A DNA stretch of 64,000 nucleotides from Candidatus Pantoea haifensis (GCA_018842655.1 JAGTWN010000010.1:1-64000), one strand, 5' to 3'. Positions 1-11,065 are shown, counted from the stretch's first letter. Numbers and translations are program-made. Notes: generated by a model not told the origin, from the sequence alone.

Positions 1-440
1 ACAGCTATCTCTTGGATTTCATTTTCAAGTTGAAAATCAATTTGGATGTTTGATTCATATTTTAATTTCAACACCCATGAGGAAATTTTAGTCTGCCTTT
101 TATCTAACATTTTTTTCGCATGGCAACATTTCGCCATCATTGCCTCTAACTCTTTTTTGTTATCCTCAAGCGAAAGGATATACTGAACAATCTCTTGCTG
201 ACAGCTAAGCAACATACCTTGAGCTCTAATCATATTGTAGATTTGTTCACGGCTCTGCACGCCTGACGGTATAATGTCTTCAAGCTGTTTGTTAAGATGT
301 TCAATTTCACTCATGGCATTTTTCAGTTTATCATCAATGGTAATTAATTTGCGATTGATACAATGAATTTCCCTGTTTAAAAGAAATTGTTTTTTCTCAA
401 GAAACATTAAAAAAGAACGTCCTTTATGTAAGGCATTCAT
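1..440 (-). CDS. Type III secretion stalk protein, InvI/SpaM/SctO-like (3' end cut by window edge)
   Basis: Reading on the minus strand from an ATG at 440 gives an open frame of about 146 codons that runs off the left edge. The product is rich in Lys, Glu and Gln, has long predicted coiled coil and no membrane segment, as expected for the SctO stalk that links the ATPase to the export gate. Salmonella InvI is 147 residues, so the gene is almost complete here. Its start overlaps the end of the ATPase gene by 17 bases, so the two are probably translationally coupled. The call rests on size, coiled-coil character and position after invC; sequence identity in this family is always low. Confidence 0.72.
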   Translation of the reverse strand, partial: MNALHKGRSFLMFLEKKQFLLNREIHCINRKLITIDDKLKNAMSEIEHLNKQLEDIIPSGVQSREQIYNMIRAQGMLLSCQQEIVQYILSLEDNKKELEAMMAKCCHAKKMLDKRQTKISSWVLKLKYESNIQIDFQLENEIQEIA

Positions 441-1722
441 ATAATCTTTCCCAGCAAGTTATAATGGCGGTTTTTTCTGCAAGTGGCTGTTTTAAGAATT
501 CTTCCATAATCTTCTTTTTATCAAATGCCTCGTCATTATCAGGATTCTCTCCTGGGCGGTATTCACCTAAATCTATATAAAGTTGCATCTCTTGTTGTCT
601 GACCATAAGCTCACGAAAGCGTGAGGCCGCATTTAATTTCTCATCATTATTAACTTGCTGAAATATTCGGCTGATACTTTGCAGGATATCGATAGCTGGA
701 TAATGTCCCTGCGCAGCCAACTTCTTACTAAGATAAATATGGCCATCAAGAATCGAACGAACTTCATCTCCAATGACGTCAGGTTCTTCTTCATTTTCAA
801 TGAGAACGGTATAAAAAGCCGTTACGGAGCCCGTGTAAAAACGGCCCGGCCTTTCAAGAATTTTTGGCAGAGCTTCAAAAACCGAGGCGGGATAACCGCG
901 GCGTGCCGGCAATTCTCCCATACTCAGCGCCAGGTCGCGTAATGCACGAGCATATCGAGTAATGGAATCGATAAAGAGCAGCACGTTTTTACCCTGGCTA
1001 CTGTAATATTCGGCTATTGCAGTGGCGATTTGTGCTGCGTTGCAACGTTCCACGCATGAACGGTCAGAGGTGGCATACACGACAACGATTTGATTATGCC
1101 GAGATGAACGCTTGAGCTCTTCTACAAACTCAGTCACTTCACGGCCCCGCTCACCAATCAAGCCAATGACGTAGATATCGGCATCTGAGTGTTCAACAAT
1201 CATACTCATCAGTGACGTTTTACCGCAGCCGGCAGCAGCAAAAATACCGACACGCTGCCCTTTTGCACAAGTGAGTAAACTGTCTATAGCGCGTATACCC
1301 GTCGCCAGTACTTCTGTAACGGGTTTGCGCTCGGTAAAATCCTTTGGTTTACCTGAGACAAGCAAACTTTCGCTCTCTGTCACTTCAGTGGTTATGTCGT
1401 TTTCATTCAAGCGATCTTTGATATTGCCTGTAGCATCTAGAACAGCCCCGGCTATCTGTTCATGCATTTTGAATTCGAATGGTTTTCCAGTGGGTATGAA
1501 GACGTTACTTCGGGAATACCCTTGATTATCATTCAGCAAGCTAAGCAATGTATGTTCTTTAGTGAAAGCAATAACCTGTGCGTAGCCGATGACAGATGCA
1601 TCTGAAAGCGATTTCTGTATTTCACAAATCTCACCGATTTGCGTATCAGGTAATAAGGCCTCTACAACATTACCCTGAATGCGAATCGGATGAGAAATAT
1701 GCACAAAACATTGCTTATTCAT
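424..1722 (-). CDS. sctN: Type III secretion ATPase, InvC/SpaL/SctN family
   Basis: A 432-residue product with the F1-like ATPase core: Walker A GIFAAAGCGKTSLM around residue 158, a Walker B stretch VLLFIDSITRYARALRD and the family signature PARRGYPASVFEALP. It forms a cytoplasmic hexamer below the export gate, strips chaperones from substrates and unfolds them using ATP. Length matches Salmonella InvC (431). It lies between the invB-like chaperone gene and the invI-like stalk gene, the same order as in SPI-1. The frame is intact, in contrast to many neighbours. Confidence 0.95.
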   Translation of the reverse strand: MNKQCFVHISHPIRIQGNVVEALLPDTQIGEICEIQKSLSDASVIGYAQVIAFTKEHTLLSLLNDNQGYSRSNVFIPTGKPFEFKMHEQIAGAVLDATGNIKDRLNENDITTEVTESESLLVSGKPKDFTERKPVTEVLATGIRAIDSLLTCAKGQRVGIFAAAGCGKTSLMSMIVEHSDADIYVIGLIGERGREVTEFVEELKRSSRHNQIVVVYATSDRSCVERCNAAQIATAIAEYYSSQGKNVLLFIDSITRYARALRDLALSMGELPARRGYPASVFEALPKILERPGRFYTGSVTAFYTVLIENEEEPDVIGDEVRSILDGHIYLSKKLAAQGHYPAIDILQSISRIFQQVNNDEKLNAASRFRELMVRQQEMQLYIDLGEYRPGENPDNDEAFDKKKIMEEFLKQPLAEKTAIITCWERLYECLT

Positions 1723-1740
1723 GCTGATCGGCTTCCGTAA

Positions 1741-2148
1741 TTAGTGCAGTGCATTACGGTATTGCACTAAAATGGTCAGGAAAGTGTCTAACATATTCAT
1801 AAAGGATGAAGCAGAATCAAGGTGATTCTCTTTAACCATCGCGCGTATTTCTAAGTTCCCATTGGCTAAATATAGCGCGGGCTGACCGAGGTAAAACACT
1901 TCTTCATCATGCTCAAGAATGAGTGACAGTAAATTGGCGCTACAGTAATTAAGAGCTGATTCTGAATACTGACCGAGTTGCGACCAAACCCAAACCTCAT
2001 CAGTATCACATTTCAGATGGATAGCCGGAATGTCATCTTTCATGTTAAGCGAAATTGTTGAGTGATTACTTAAGTCGCTTTCGATTAAATCATTTGCGCC
2101 CACTTCCTTTAACATTTCATTTAAAATTTCAGCAATATTATATTTCAT
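1741..2148 (-). CDS. Type III secretion chaperone, InvB/SpaK-like
   Basis: A 135-residue acidic protein with no membrane segment, the size and fold type of class IB chaperones (Salmonella InvB, Shigella Spa15). These dimers bind the N-terminal region of several effectors and deliver them to the ATPase. It sits between the invA-like and invC-like genes exactly as invB does in SPI-1, with 11 bases to the upstream gene and 18 to the ATPase gene. The assignment leans on synteny and size. Effector partners cannot be named from this window. Confidence 0.8.
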   Translation of the reverse strand: MKYNIAEILNEMLKEVGANDLIESDLSNHSTISLNMKDDIPAIHLKCDTDEVWVWSQLGQYSESALNYCSANLLSLILEHDEEVFYLGQPALYLANGNLEIRAMVKENHLDSASSFMNMLDTFLTILVQYRNALH

Positions 2149-2159
2149 TTTATCCTCTC

Positions 2160-4207
2160 TTAGTTTCTTAGTGAACCGATAACATCTAATTTTACCGTAT
2201 TGGATATTTCACCAAATGAAAGCACTTCCATTTCTGGATAATGCCCTTCAACTAGTTTTTTTACGAAACGGCGTATATCAAGCGAGACCATTAAAATGAC
2301 ATCACGTGCATTGATTCCATTAACCTGGATACATTCGCTCAGCCTTTGGATAATCGCTTCTGTTTCAGGAGGGGTAAGATTTATAAACGTTCCTGAAGAT
2401 GTCTGCCTAACGCCCTCTCTAATCATATTTTCAAGTTCATGCGACATAACAAGTGTTCTTATTTTTCCATCAATGGAAAACCGATTTGATATATAGCGTG
2501 ATAAAACACCCCGAACATGTTCAACCAACATAATCGGGTCCTTTTCCTTGGGTGACCATTGCACGAGAGCCTCCAGAATTAAGCGCATATTTCTGATGGA
2601 GATTCGCTCCTGAAGCAGGCGCTGGAAGACTTCCGTGATACGTTGCACTGTATTGTTACGGTAACATTCTTTTAATAATTCTGGATATTTAGTCTCTAAA
2701 TCGTCCAGTAATGTTTTGGATTCCTGAATACCAAAGAATTCTGATATGTTATGTGCCAGTAACGAGGAAATGCATGCATAAAACTCAGCGATGGCGCTTC
2801 GTGTAATAAAACCTAATTTATGCGCGCGTTCGCACCTATCTTCAGGCAGCCAAAACGTTGTCTCTTGTTCGCTCTCAACGATATGCACAGAATTATCGAT
2901 CACCTGATATTCGTCTCCGCGCATTAAAATTTTACTCATGCCTGGCAGTACATCATAGCTCGCAACGCGAATTTCATTAATAGCAATAGTTAACTTTCCC
3001 GGTTCGGCATCTTCACTATAGTTCATCAGAATATTGGGTAGTCTGACACCGTATTCTATAAAGAATTCCTTCTTCAGGAATGAGGTAATATTGTACTCAT
3101 TCAGAAGCTTTTCATGACCTTTGAATGCAGTAATAATCAGAGGGACTGTTTCAGGAATATACTCTCCATCAATAACAACAGGTTTTGGCTTGTTATCTTG
3201 CGCGTCAGCCTCACTGTTGTCTTCCGTTATGGTTTTGTCTTTTTCTTTTCATCTCGCCAGTGTTTTATATATAAAGCGACAAGAATAGAGGCCAAAACAA
3301 CAAACACAGGCAATGGAAAGCCAGGCAAAAGCCCTAATCCTATACAAAGAAAAGCAGTTACAAGTAATATGAACTTATTTGAGAACATATCTTGAATGAC
3401 TTTAGCACCCAGATTACTTTTTTCATTATCATTGACTCGGGTAACAATAAAACCGCCACTGATTGAAATGAGCAGTGCGGGAATCTGCGCAACCAAAGCA
3501 TCGCCGATGGTTAATAAAGTATATACAGACACGGCTTGTGAAACCTCCATGCCATGCTGGAGTACACCGACCGATATTCCCCCTATTAAATTAACAAAAA
3601 TGATAACAATACCTGCTATTGCATCACCTTTGATAAACTTCATTGCTCCATCAAGCGCGCCGTAAAGCTGGCTTTCAGCTTCCAGATCACTGCGGCGACG
3701 GATAACCTCTTTTTCATTAATTATACCCGCCTTCAGGTCAGCATCTATACTCATTTGCTTACCTGGCATCGCATCCAGAGAGAATCGCGCAGCAACTTCC
3801 GCAATACGTTCAGAACCCTTTGTAATAACAATGAATTGCACAATTGTGACGATGAAAAATACAACGAAACCAACGATAAGATTATCTGCAATAACAAACT
3901 CACCGAAGCTTGCGACGATTTCACCTGCATCAGCATCTTTGAGAATTAATCGGGTAGTACTGATTGATATAGCCAGCCTGAAAATTGTGCTAATCAAAAG
4001 GACTGAAGGAAATGAGGAGTATTCCAATATGCGAGTAATATAAAAAGAACCCAGAAATATTAACAAGGCGATAGTTAGATTAATGCCAATAAAAAAATCA
4101 ACTAAAATAGTAGGAAGTGGAATGATAAGCATGGCGACGACCATGATCATCATCGTAAGAATAATAAGCTCAGGCCGGTTTCTTATTTGAAGGATAAATT
4201 CGCGCAT
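2160..4207 (-). pseudogene. sctV: Type III export gate protein InvA/MxiA/SctV, split by one frameshift
   Basis: The N-terminal part (4207 down to 3227, 326 aa) carries the multi-helix membrane domain with the family signature of loops such as ITKGSERIAEVAARFSLD and GDALVAQIPALLISIS. The C-terminal cytoplasmic domain continues in another frame from about 3240 to 2160 and includes FGIQESKTLLDDLE and VLSFGEI. Joined, they give about 680 residues, the normal length. The break is in the A-rich linker GATGAAAAGAAAAAGACAAA, at the junction between the two domains, and one extra A restores the frame. It may be a sequencing error, real decay, or expressed by slippage as reported for Shigella mxiA. SctV forms the nonameric export gate in the inner membrane. 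Confidence 0.9.
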
Positions 4208-4257
4208 TCTAAATTACCATCGCATTGATGCGGTTAATAAGAAAAAATCTATTGTTA

Positions 4258-5373
4258 TCACTTGTAGTATTCCTTCCAGTTCCCCAGATTTCTTTCCTTT
4301 GCTTCCAGCTGTGTCACTAAGTCTGTGAGCGTAGTCAACAGGAGTTCCTTGGCGTCCATATTGGGAAAAATCCTTTCTGGAGTCTCACTAAATATCACTT
4401 TTAGTGATTGCAATACAGCTGCGCGTTCTTTGATAAACAAATTTCGTAAAAAAGATTCATTAAAGTATTTTAAATTCTCCTCCAGTAAGTCTTGCGCAAG
4501 GAGGCCATTAATATAAATACCAAGGATGCTTTTTTTACAATCAATTATATTTTCTTTATGCATTCGTTCAAAAAAAGATAGATTTGAAAATCGCTGCAGT
4601 AATTTCTGATCCATCGTGTGAATGACCCTTGTGTCAGATAATTTTTCACTCAGCGGACCAAACTCTTCATAGTGAATGCCCGGTACAAGTGCTTTGATAT
4701 CGATAATCAAGGCGCTCATCATAAATGCCAACATTCGTAAGCGATTGTTGAAACCGTATTGTTCTATCCAGTCATTGTAAATATAGCTACAAGGCAAATC
4801 TAATTTAAGGAAGCGTAAATAGCCAGAGCGCAATTCTTTGGCAGTTAAAGGCTGATTGCCGCCTTCAGTGCTGAAATTACGCGCCAGTTGGCCAACATTC
4901 ATTCCTGAACGCATTTTCTGGCTGTCTGAAAACTTTTCGAAATCATCAATCGCCTCTTTAATCTTTTCCTTCATCAATTTTGTCAGCTGGCGGCTCTTCA
5001 GTAATTCTTTCAAGGCCAGCATAAGGTCGCTATCATCCGGGAAAAGGCTGCGGGCTAAATTTAGCAAGTTATCTTTTTGCAATAACGTTTTGGTAACATG
5101 CCTGATTAATGTCTCTAATTTCTCTTCTGCTTTATATTCAAGTATTGATGCGATTAAATCATTTTCGCCATCATTCTGCTTACGCCCGGTGCGATTGAAA
5201 CGACCAAAAGCACTCAGGATATCGGCCATTTCCTCCGCAGCGTCATGAAGAGCTACTTGCAAATTGATAACGGGTTCCCTGTCAAAATCATCAATAGCCG
5301 GAGCACGGCTTGATGTATTTACTGTGTTATCTTGATGACCAAAATTATGAGAACCTGCAGGACGAATTAGCAT
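4258..5373 (-). CDS. sctW: Type III secretion gatekeeper, InvE/MxiC/SctW family
   Basis: A 371-residue, mostly helical, charged cytoplasmic protein with no membrane segment, matching InvE (372) and MxiC (355) in length. These gatekeepers bind the export gate, hold back effectors until translocators are exported and sense host contact. It lies between the secretin and the SctV gene, the InvG-InvE-InvA order of SPI-1. The ATG at 5373 is preceded by AGGTAATAAACA. The frame is intact. Confidence 0.88.
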   Translation of the reverse strand: MLIRPAGSHNFGHQDNTVNTSSRAPAIDDFDREPVINLQVALHDAAEEMADILSAFGRFNRTGRKQNDGENDLIASILEYKAEEKLETLIRHVTKTLLQKDNLLNLARSLFPDDSDLMLALKELLKSRQLTKLMKEKIKEAIDDFEKFSDSQKMRSGMNVGQLARNFSTEGGNQPLTAKELRSGYLRFLKLDLPCSYIYNDWIEQYGFNNRLRMLAFMMSALIIDIKALVPGIHYEEFGPLSEKLSDTRVIHTMDQKLLQRFSNLSFFERMHKENIIDCKKSILGIYINGLLAQDLLEENLKYFNESFLRNLFIKERAAVLQSLKVIFSETPERIFPNMDAKELLLTTLTDLVTQLEAKERNLGNWKEYYK

Positions 5374-5391
5374 TGTTTATTACCTGTCCTG

Positions 5392-7166
5392 TTAATTTTG
5401 TTTCATATATTGCTGTAACATAGAAACAGTTGATTTCAATGTGACCTGGTCACCAGAAATATTTTTTCCTAATTCTGGGTTTTCGCTGAGCTTTCCCTGC
5501 CAGGTTTCGCCATGTGATAGCACTCTGGGTTGAATAAGAAACAGACGAATCATATCTTTATGACTTGTGTAACTATAATCGAACAGCCATTTTCCTACTA
5601 AAGGAATATCCTTGAGTAAAGGAATGCCAATACTATGATATTCATCCTGTTTACGGGTATATCCGCCAACTAACAGGCTGTATCCCATTGGTACTCGCGC
5701 CCCGGTGCTAATTTGTGTGTTGTTTACCACAGGCAATGTATCAACCAGTACAGTCTTGCCATCTGAATTAACAGGTAACGTGCCATCATTGATATTTAAG
5801 ATCATTTCAATTTCTTTGCTGCGGTTCGCCAGACGTGGTAACACGCTGATCATGGTTCCATACGTCACTTTTTCTAAAGAAGAGGTTCTCTCGCCAACAA
5901 GCCGGGCGTAAAAACTACTGTTATTATCAAAAAGTGCCGGAACGTTTTCCTGTGTCAGTATCTCGGGACGGGAAACGACTTGTGCATTACCCTTTCTGGC
6001 CAGTGCAGAAACGTCAGCTAAAAAGTTCAAACTGTTGGTTGGTGTTAACGTGCTGGTGTTAAATCGAAGTCCGGTTTTTCCTACTGTTGCAGATCCCTGC
6101 CAGCGGATACCTAATTCATTAACATCTTCTTTCGAGACATCTAAAATCCATAATGAAAGCTGGATCTGTTGTTTTGGGATATCAATAGCATTGACTAAAT
6201 CTTCAACAAAACCGACTTGTCTTGACGAGCCCTGGATCAAAAGACTGTTTGTATCAGTGTAAGCCACGATATTGATCGGGTTTTCATGATGAGAGAGAGT
6301 ACGTTTTGCTCGTGCTCCCTGCGGGGCGCTATTAAAGGAAGGTAAAAGAGGATAATTGCCTGTTTGCTGTGGAGCTATATTCTCTAATGCCTGGCGCGTT
6401 TCAGAATCAACCGTAATACTGGCTGCCCCAATAGTTGCTTGTTGACGGCTTCCCACCGCCGGGCTGTTCAATAGTTGATTCAGAACGGTAGCAACGCCAG
6501 GGATCGTTTTCTGTTCACCGCGCTGTGTATAAACGCGATCATTCACAAACGTATTTTTTAACTTCAATACGCGGATCGTTGTCTCGCCGCTACTCGCATG
6601 TGAATACGTTACATCAATGTATTTGGCTGCTGCTGCTACCAGCTCAACATAGACTGGAGGCCCTGATATGTAAAATGATCCTGAATGACCATTCGATTTG
6701 GGTGGAAAACGCACATCATACAGACCAGTAGATTTTAAATAAGCAACTAATCGATCAAAGGGAGCATGGCTCAGCCTGATGACACGGCTTTGAATTTCAT
6801 TAGCATCATATATATAGATGGAGCTGCCGTCGTCATACCATATCAAAGCTGTTTTTTCCGCTACGGAGATCAGCAATTCTTTTGGTTTTGATAAGTCAAA
6901 GTTTCCCGAAACGCGCTTCTTAACGGCTTCGCTACTGACAATAACAGGCTTGTGTAAGAGGCTGCCAATAACGTAAAAAAGCTGCTGAATACTGTTATTA
7001 CTCGCGACATAGATATTTTCATTTGGCATTGTCAAAGCGGAATCAGTTTGAAAATCATTTGATTTTTTTGATCAAATAATGTTCCATAGGCAGGGTTAAG
7101 CATACATGTGCTGACTAACATTACCACCACACTATACTGTGAAAATTTAGCTATCAAGCGACTCAT
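5392..7166 (-). pseudogene. sctC: Type III outer membrane secretin InvG/MxiD/SctC, signal peptide in a different frame from the body
   Basis: The body (7035 down to 5392, 547 aa) contains N0/N1/N3 ring-building modules and the C-terminal secretin core with SLWILDVSKEDVNELGIRW, VSRPEILTQENVPALFDN and VPMGYSLLVGGYTR, all typical of InvG. It lacks a signal peptide. One lies upstream in another frame: from the ATG at 7166, MSRLIAKFSQYSVVVMLVST followed by a NPAYG cleavage region, then reading to a stop near 7034. One indel around 7034-7040 joins the two and aligns with the InvG N-terminus. The corrected start overlaps the corrected end of the invF-like gene by 20 bases, as in Salmonella. SctC forms the 15-mer outer membrane pore. 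Confidence 0.9.
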
Positions 7167-7970
7167 TGAAATAACCTTCAAGTTTTTTAAACTCCTTTGG
7201 AGTTAAACCAAATATTTTTTTATTTCTGTGGAGAAATGCGATGAAGAAGCATAACCATTATTCCATGCCACTGAAGAGATAGAATCATCGCCTTCTATCA
7301 GCTGTAACGCACTGTTTGCTGCTCGCCACATTCTTACTTTCTTTTTCGGCCCGCAAGAAAAAATGTTATAGCATAACTTTCTGAAATAAGATTCGGAAAC
7401 GCCATATTCTTTGCAAGCGTTATATATTTTGTTGGCATCGCTTTCTCGATCAATATCTACAACTTGTTTTAATAAAAATTGTACTATCCAGTAACTTTCT
7501 CTTTTCCGTATAAAGTTAAACAACTTATTCATTGCATATCTATGCACAGTGGCGTTGTTTTCAAAAAGAACGTACATAAAAGAAATGTTATTGTTTTGGA
7601 GTTCTATAGCAAATGCGTCATCATGCTCAAATAGCAAGCTGCCATTGCCCTCAGCTACACTATTTAATTCATTGTTATTAAGTGCCGTAAATTTCGCTTC
7701 TCTAAATGCTATCAGGGTAATAAGTTCTGCTAATGGGCAGTGCTCAATCTCCCACTCACCCGTCAGGCTAAGTTTCATCGCATTTTTCGCTATAACAAGG
7801 GTAGGTTTATTGCCTTCATAAGCATAATGATCATCACCCTTTGCGCAGGTTATTTTAAAGTAACTGGTGCTGTGTTGTGGTTTAATAATCATTGCTGAAT
7901 AAAGCATTATCTTGATATTGCCATCAGTGAAGTTTGCTTTTTCTTTTCTTATTAGTTCTAATTTTGGCAT
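7147..7970 (-). CDS. AraC-family type III secretion regulator, InvF/MxiE-like, frameshifted at the last helix
   Basis: A 255-residue product with a variable N-terminal half and a C-terminal AraC two-helix DNA-binding domain: KRESYWIVQFLLKQ, YGVSESYFRKLC and SVAWNNGYASSSHFSTEIKK. InvF family members activate effector and translocator genes, often with a chaperone co-activator. As read, the frame ends at 7203 just after FSTEIKKYLV. At the A7 run near 7213, one added A gives FSTEIKKIFGLTPKEFKKLE and a stop at 7147, the expected AraC C-terminus. That corrected end overlaps the invG ATG at 7166. The gene is first in the minus-strand type III operon. Confidence 0.88.
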
Positions 7971-8387
7971 CTCATGCTTGAAGTTTATATCTTTGTTAAT
8001 GATGTTTTTTTCATATTAACTCCCATAAAGCATGCCATTATTAAATAGTAAGCCTTTTATCAATAAAGATCTGAAGGTCTAAAGTTCAATAAGCCCGGCT
8101 TTCCCTTTGGAATAAGGCTACGACACTCAGGATTAACTATCGTGATCTAACAATCAACCAAAAAAACTTAATTAAACGTTTAAGATTAAATATAAGTAAT
8201 TAAAATGCTTATAAGGAATTGCAAATGCTGCATAAGAAATTAATAAAGAGGTATTGATAAGGAGTTGACTTGTTTTCATTGACTAAGGATTTGTAAGAAC
8301 ATTACTATCCGCTCATGAATGACAAGCCAGTAAGCATACGTCTTGCAATAAATAAGTTTCTTGATGATTGGGCATAATAAGATAACC
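7971..8387. promoter_or_regulatory. Divergent intergenic region between invF-like and prgH-like operons
   Basis: About 415 AT-rich bases with no credible gene. It separates the two divergent type III operons and must hold both promoters. Long A/T tracts suggest curvature and silencing by H-NS-type proteins (inference). I could not fix -35/-10 boxes with confidence. Confidence 0.5.
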
Positions 8388-9650
8388 ATGACCAGTGAAA
8401 CAGATAAAAATAGCATAGCTGATACAAATCCTGTTGAGTGTTTTACACTAAAGATTTTCTTTGGGCCAATGTTTGGATGCGAATTGCATCTCCCTGCTGA
8501 TAATTATTTCATTATCATCCACAACAATTTGGTTCCTGATACTGGAAAACAACATTTTCCTGGCGATAATTTATCATCAGATCACGCTGCTGAATATGCT
8601 TTAAAAACATTGTATATTCCATGTGAAATTGACTCCCCAAATATCGCTTTACATCTTTCCAGGGCGGAATTTTCTGGCGACAGGGGCGGGTATAAAGCAG
8701 AGATAAATGACATCAGTGGTTTTGGTGCTTCACTGATGTATGAAAATGAAATTTTCAGGCATCAACATATCGCTTTTGCGCTGAAAAAAGTCAAGACAGT
8801 TGGAGCGATGAAATAATTAATTTTAATTCCATCCACAGTGTAAACCGTGCTGGCAAACTGTCAGGAATTATTAATGAGGTTAAATCAAAGAGAGGTTTTA
8901 AGAAGATAATAGCTATCGTTTTAATTATTTTATTATTGTCTGTTGGCGTTATAAGCACTTATAAAAACCATGAATATAATAACGAACTGGATGCAGTACG
9001 CCAATCTCTTGCGGGTTCTCCCTCACCAGTTAGCATCCTGAGAGGGCATGATAAAGCTATCTATGCTATCGCTGACGATTACAGATCATATCAATGGTTA
9101 AAAGAGGCAGCCTTCAAACTAACAAATGTGCATCATATTACGCCCTTATGGAAGAAGGATATAAAGCAAGACATTGTTGAGCAATTGAGAAAAAAGGTTA
9201 CCCCGTGTTGCAGTTAGACATGACACAGTTGAGCCATCCTGTTTTGTTCGTTTATAAACCTTTAAATGTTAGCCAGACCACGCACTTAAAATCGCTATTT
9301 TTGAAAAAATTCATTTTGCTGATGATATTGACATCGTTCTTCGGGAAAAGATTGAATTACTTAAACAGGCTCGTCAGGGACTTGATCGGTTACATATTTA
9401 TTATCGTCAAATTAAAACGGAAAGTGGTTACGCACTTGTTGTAAGAGATACGTTAAGCGACCATATGATTCTTGCACTTAGACGTTTTATACATGATTTT
9501 TACCACCAGTGGGGAAATGATGTCATCAATTTCTCAATCAACCTTGATGAGAACTGGCTCCAAAATAAGTCCTATCTGAGTTCTAAAAATGGTTACTTAT
9601 TTCTTAACCCACTTCACTGGTACTTTCCCATCAGCAAAGGAGATTTATAA
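8388..9650 (+). pseudogene. sctD: Type III inner-ring protein PrgH/MxiG/SctD, broken by at least three frameshifts
   Basis: Four reading-frame blocks join into one PrgH-like protein. 8388-8800 encodes the cytoplasmic FHA-like domain (MTSETDKNSIAD...). Another frame from about 8800 to 9195 gives a single membrane helix (FKKIIAIVLIILLLSVGVIS) and the start of the periplasmic part. 9195-9300 and 9300-9650 finish it, ending in SSKNGYLFLNPLHWYFPISK, which matches the C-terminus of PrgH. Breaks are near 8800, at the A6 run near 9195 and at the T5/A6 runs near 9300. SctD builds the outer of the two inner-membrane rings. The ATG at 8388 is chosen by similarity to the PrgH N-terminus; no clear ribosome binding site was seen. 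Confidence 0.85.
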
Positions 9651-9651
9651 T

Positions 9652-9916
9652 ATGCCAACAATAACCCCCGCCGCTTAACTGGGCCGGAGATTACTTTCTG
9701 GATAAACTGGCCTATGGCTTTGAAACTGGTGCTTCTGGCATGATGGCAGATTTAGCCGCTGCGGAAGAACAGCTTAAGGCTGATCCATCCAATCCCTCTG
9801 TTTTAGCAAATTATCAAGCCAAGCTGCAAGAATACACCCTTTTTCGTAATGCACAAACCAGCACTGTAAAAGTCTATAAAGATATTGGCGCTGCAATTAT
9901 CCAAAACTTCCGTTAA
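9652..9916 (+). pseudogene. sctF: Type III needle subunit PrgI/MxiH/SctF, frameshift in codon 5-8
   Basis: From ATG 9652 the frame starts MPTITP and hits a stop within nine codons. Removing one C from the C5 run at about 9667 restores an 87-residue needle subunit with LNWAGDYFLDKLAYGFETG and the C-terminal signature RNAQTSTVKVYKDIGAAIIQ, almost the same as that of PrgI. The subunit polymerises into the extracellular needle. The gene starts one base after the prgH-like stop and is followed by the rod gene. The intact remainder of the sequence argues for a sequencing error or a very recent mutation. Confidence 0.88.
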
Positions 9917-9965
9917 TTTCATACAAGAGGTACGGTTTACCGTACCTTTTTAATAAGGATAAATC

Positions 9966-10289
9966 ATGAGCTTAACAATCGACTCTATTCAGGCATTGAT
10001 AAAGAATTTTTCAGGTGATTTAGATGTCAAAAATGATCCTTCTATTACTGTCAGCGATAAATCATTTGATGCGATTGTGTCGAATGCTTTCAATAAAGTA
10101 AGTGACACACATTCAGATTATAAACGTGTTGTTAATGCTTTAAGTCAATCACCAGAGTTCACAAGTAACCCTGAAATGTTACAACATCTACAAAATTATC
10201 TCGGTGAATACAGTAATTATGTATCTCTGGTAAGTGCACTTTCTCGTAAAGTCGTCAGCACTATAGAAACACTGGAAAAATCCCAGTGA
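9966..10289 (+). CDS. sctI: Type III inner rod protein PrgJ/MxiI/SctI
   Basis: A 107-residue, mostly helical protein located directly after the needle gene; PrgJ is 101 residues. The C-terminal part (VSLVSALSRKVVSTIETLEK) is like the rod/needle family C-terminus. SctI forms the inner rod that anchors the needle and takes part in the switch of substrate class. An AAGGATAAATC Shine-Dalgarno region precedes ATG 9966. The stop overlaps the start of the prgK-like gene (ATGA-like overlap at 10286-10289), so coupling is likely. Confidence 0.87.
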   Translation: MSLTIDSIQALIKNFSGDLDVKNDPSITVSDKSFDAIVSNAFNKVSDTHSDYKRVVNALSQSPEFTSNPEMLQHLQNYLGEYSNYVSLVSALSRKVVSTIETLEKSQ

Positions 10290-11042
10290 TATATAAGTAT
10301 AACTTGATAAGATTTATCATTGTGTGTTTCTCTGCTTTTTTAATCACTGCATGCAACGATAACAAACTACTTGATAATTTGACTCAGCAGCAGGCTAACC
10401 AGGTATTAGCTATATTACAGCAGCATAATATCTCAGCGCAAAAAACGGGCACCCTAAAAGGGGTTATAGTATAACTGTTGGAAAGACGGAAACGACTTCC
10501 GCGCTCTCAGTCATAAATCAATATCAACTTCCCTGGCAAGCGGATGTGCAAATCCAACAAGCTTTTCCAGACAGCTCTCTTGTCGCATCACCTCAAGCAG
10601 AACACGCAAAGGTAATTTCGTTACAAGAACAGCGGCTGGAGCAATCGCTACGCATTATTGGTGAAGTTGTTAATGCTAAAGTACATATCAGTTACCCTTC
10701 TTTTGAAAAAATGGTAACGGCAAAAGCTATACAGCGCATGTTGGTGTGTTAATCACATATAAAGGAGATGTAGAAGAAAATATTTTCATATCTCAAATCA
10801 AATCTTTTATCAAAAACAGCATTGAAAATGTCAGTTATGAAAATATTTCCGTGGTGCTATTCCATGCACCTACAATTCAACACGCACCTCCCATGCCGGC
10901 CGCCGCTAAAGATACTAATGCCTGGATTATGCCGCTTATTGCTTTTATCGGAATGATAACTATTGGTGGCTATTTTCTATTTACCAAACGGAATGCCCGA
11001 ACATCCGTTACGGGAAATAAAGATTCCAATGAAACAATATAA
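10286..11042 (+). pseudogene. sctJ: Type III inner-ring lipoprotein PrgK/MxiJ/SctJ, two frameshifts
   Basis: Block 1 (10286-10474) has a lipoprotein signal peptide with lipobox LITAC and then LTQQQANQVLAILQQHNISA, the PrgK-type start. Block 2 (about 10460-10720) holds the YscJ/FliF ring-building domain with EQRLEQSLRIIGEVVNAKVH. Block 3 (about 10730-11042) has IENVSYENISVVLFHAP, then a C-terminal membrane helix (IMPLIAFIGMITIGGYFLF). Breaks fall at the G4 run near 10460 and in the stretch 10715-10745. Combined length of about 250 matches PrgK (252). SctJ forms the inner of the two periplasmic basal rings. Confidence 0.87.
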
Positions 11043-11065
11043 GATAGATGTAAGAGATTAGGCTT

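Noticed and set aside
3223-3252. Programmed ribosomal frameshift in sctV
   Set aside because: No X-XXY-YYZ slippery heptamer in the right frame and no clear stimulatory structure; kept only as a possible slippage or error site.
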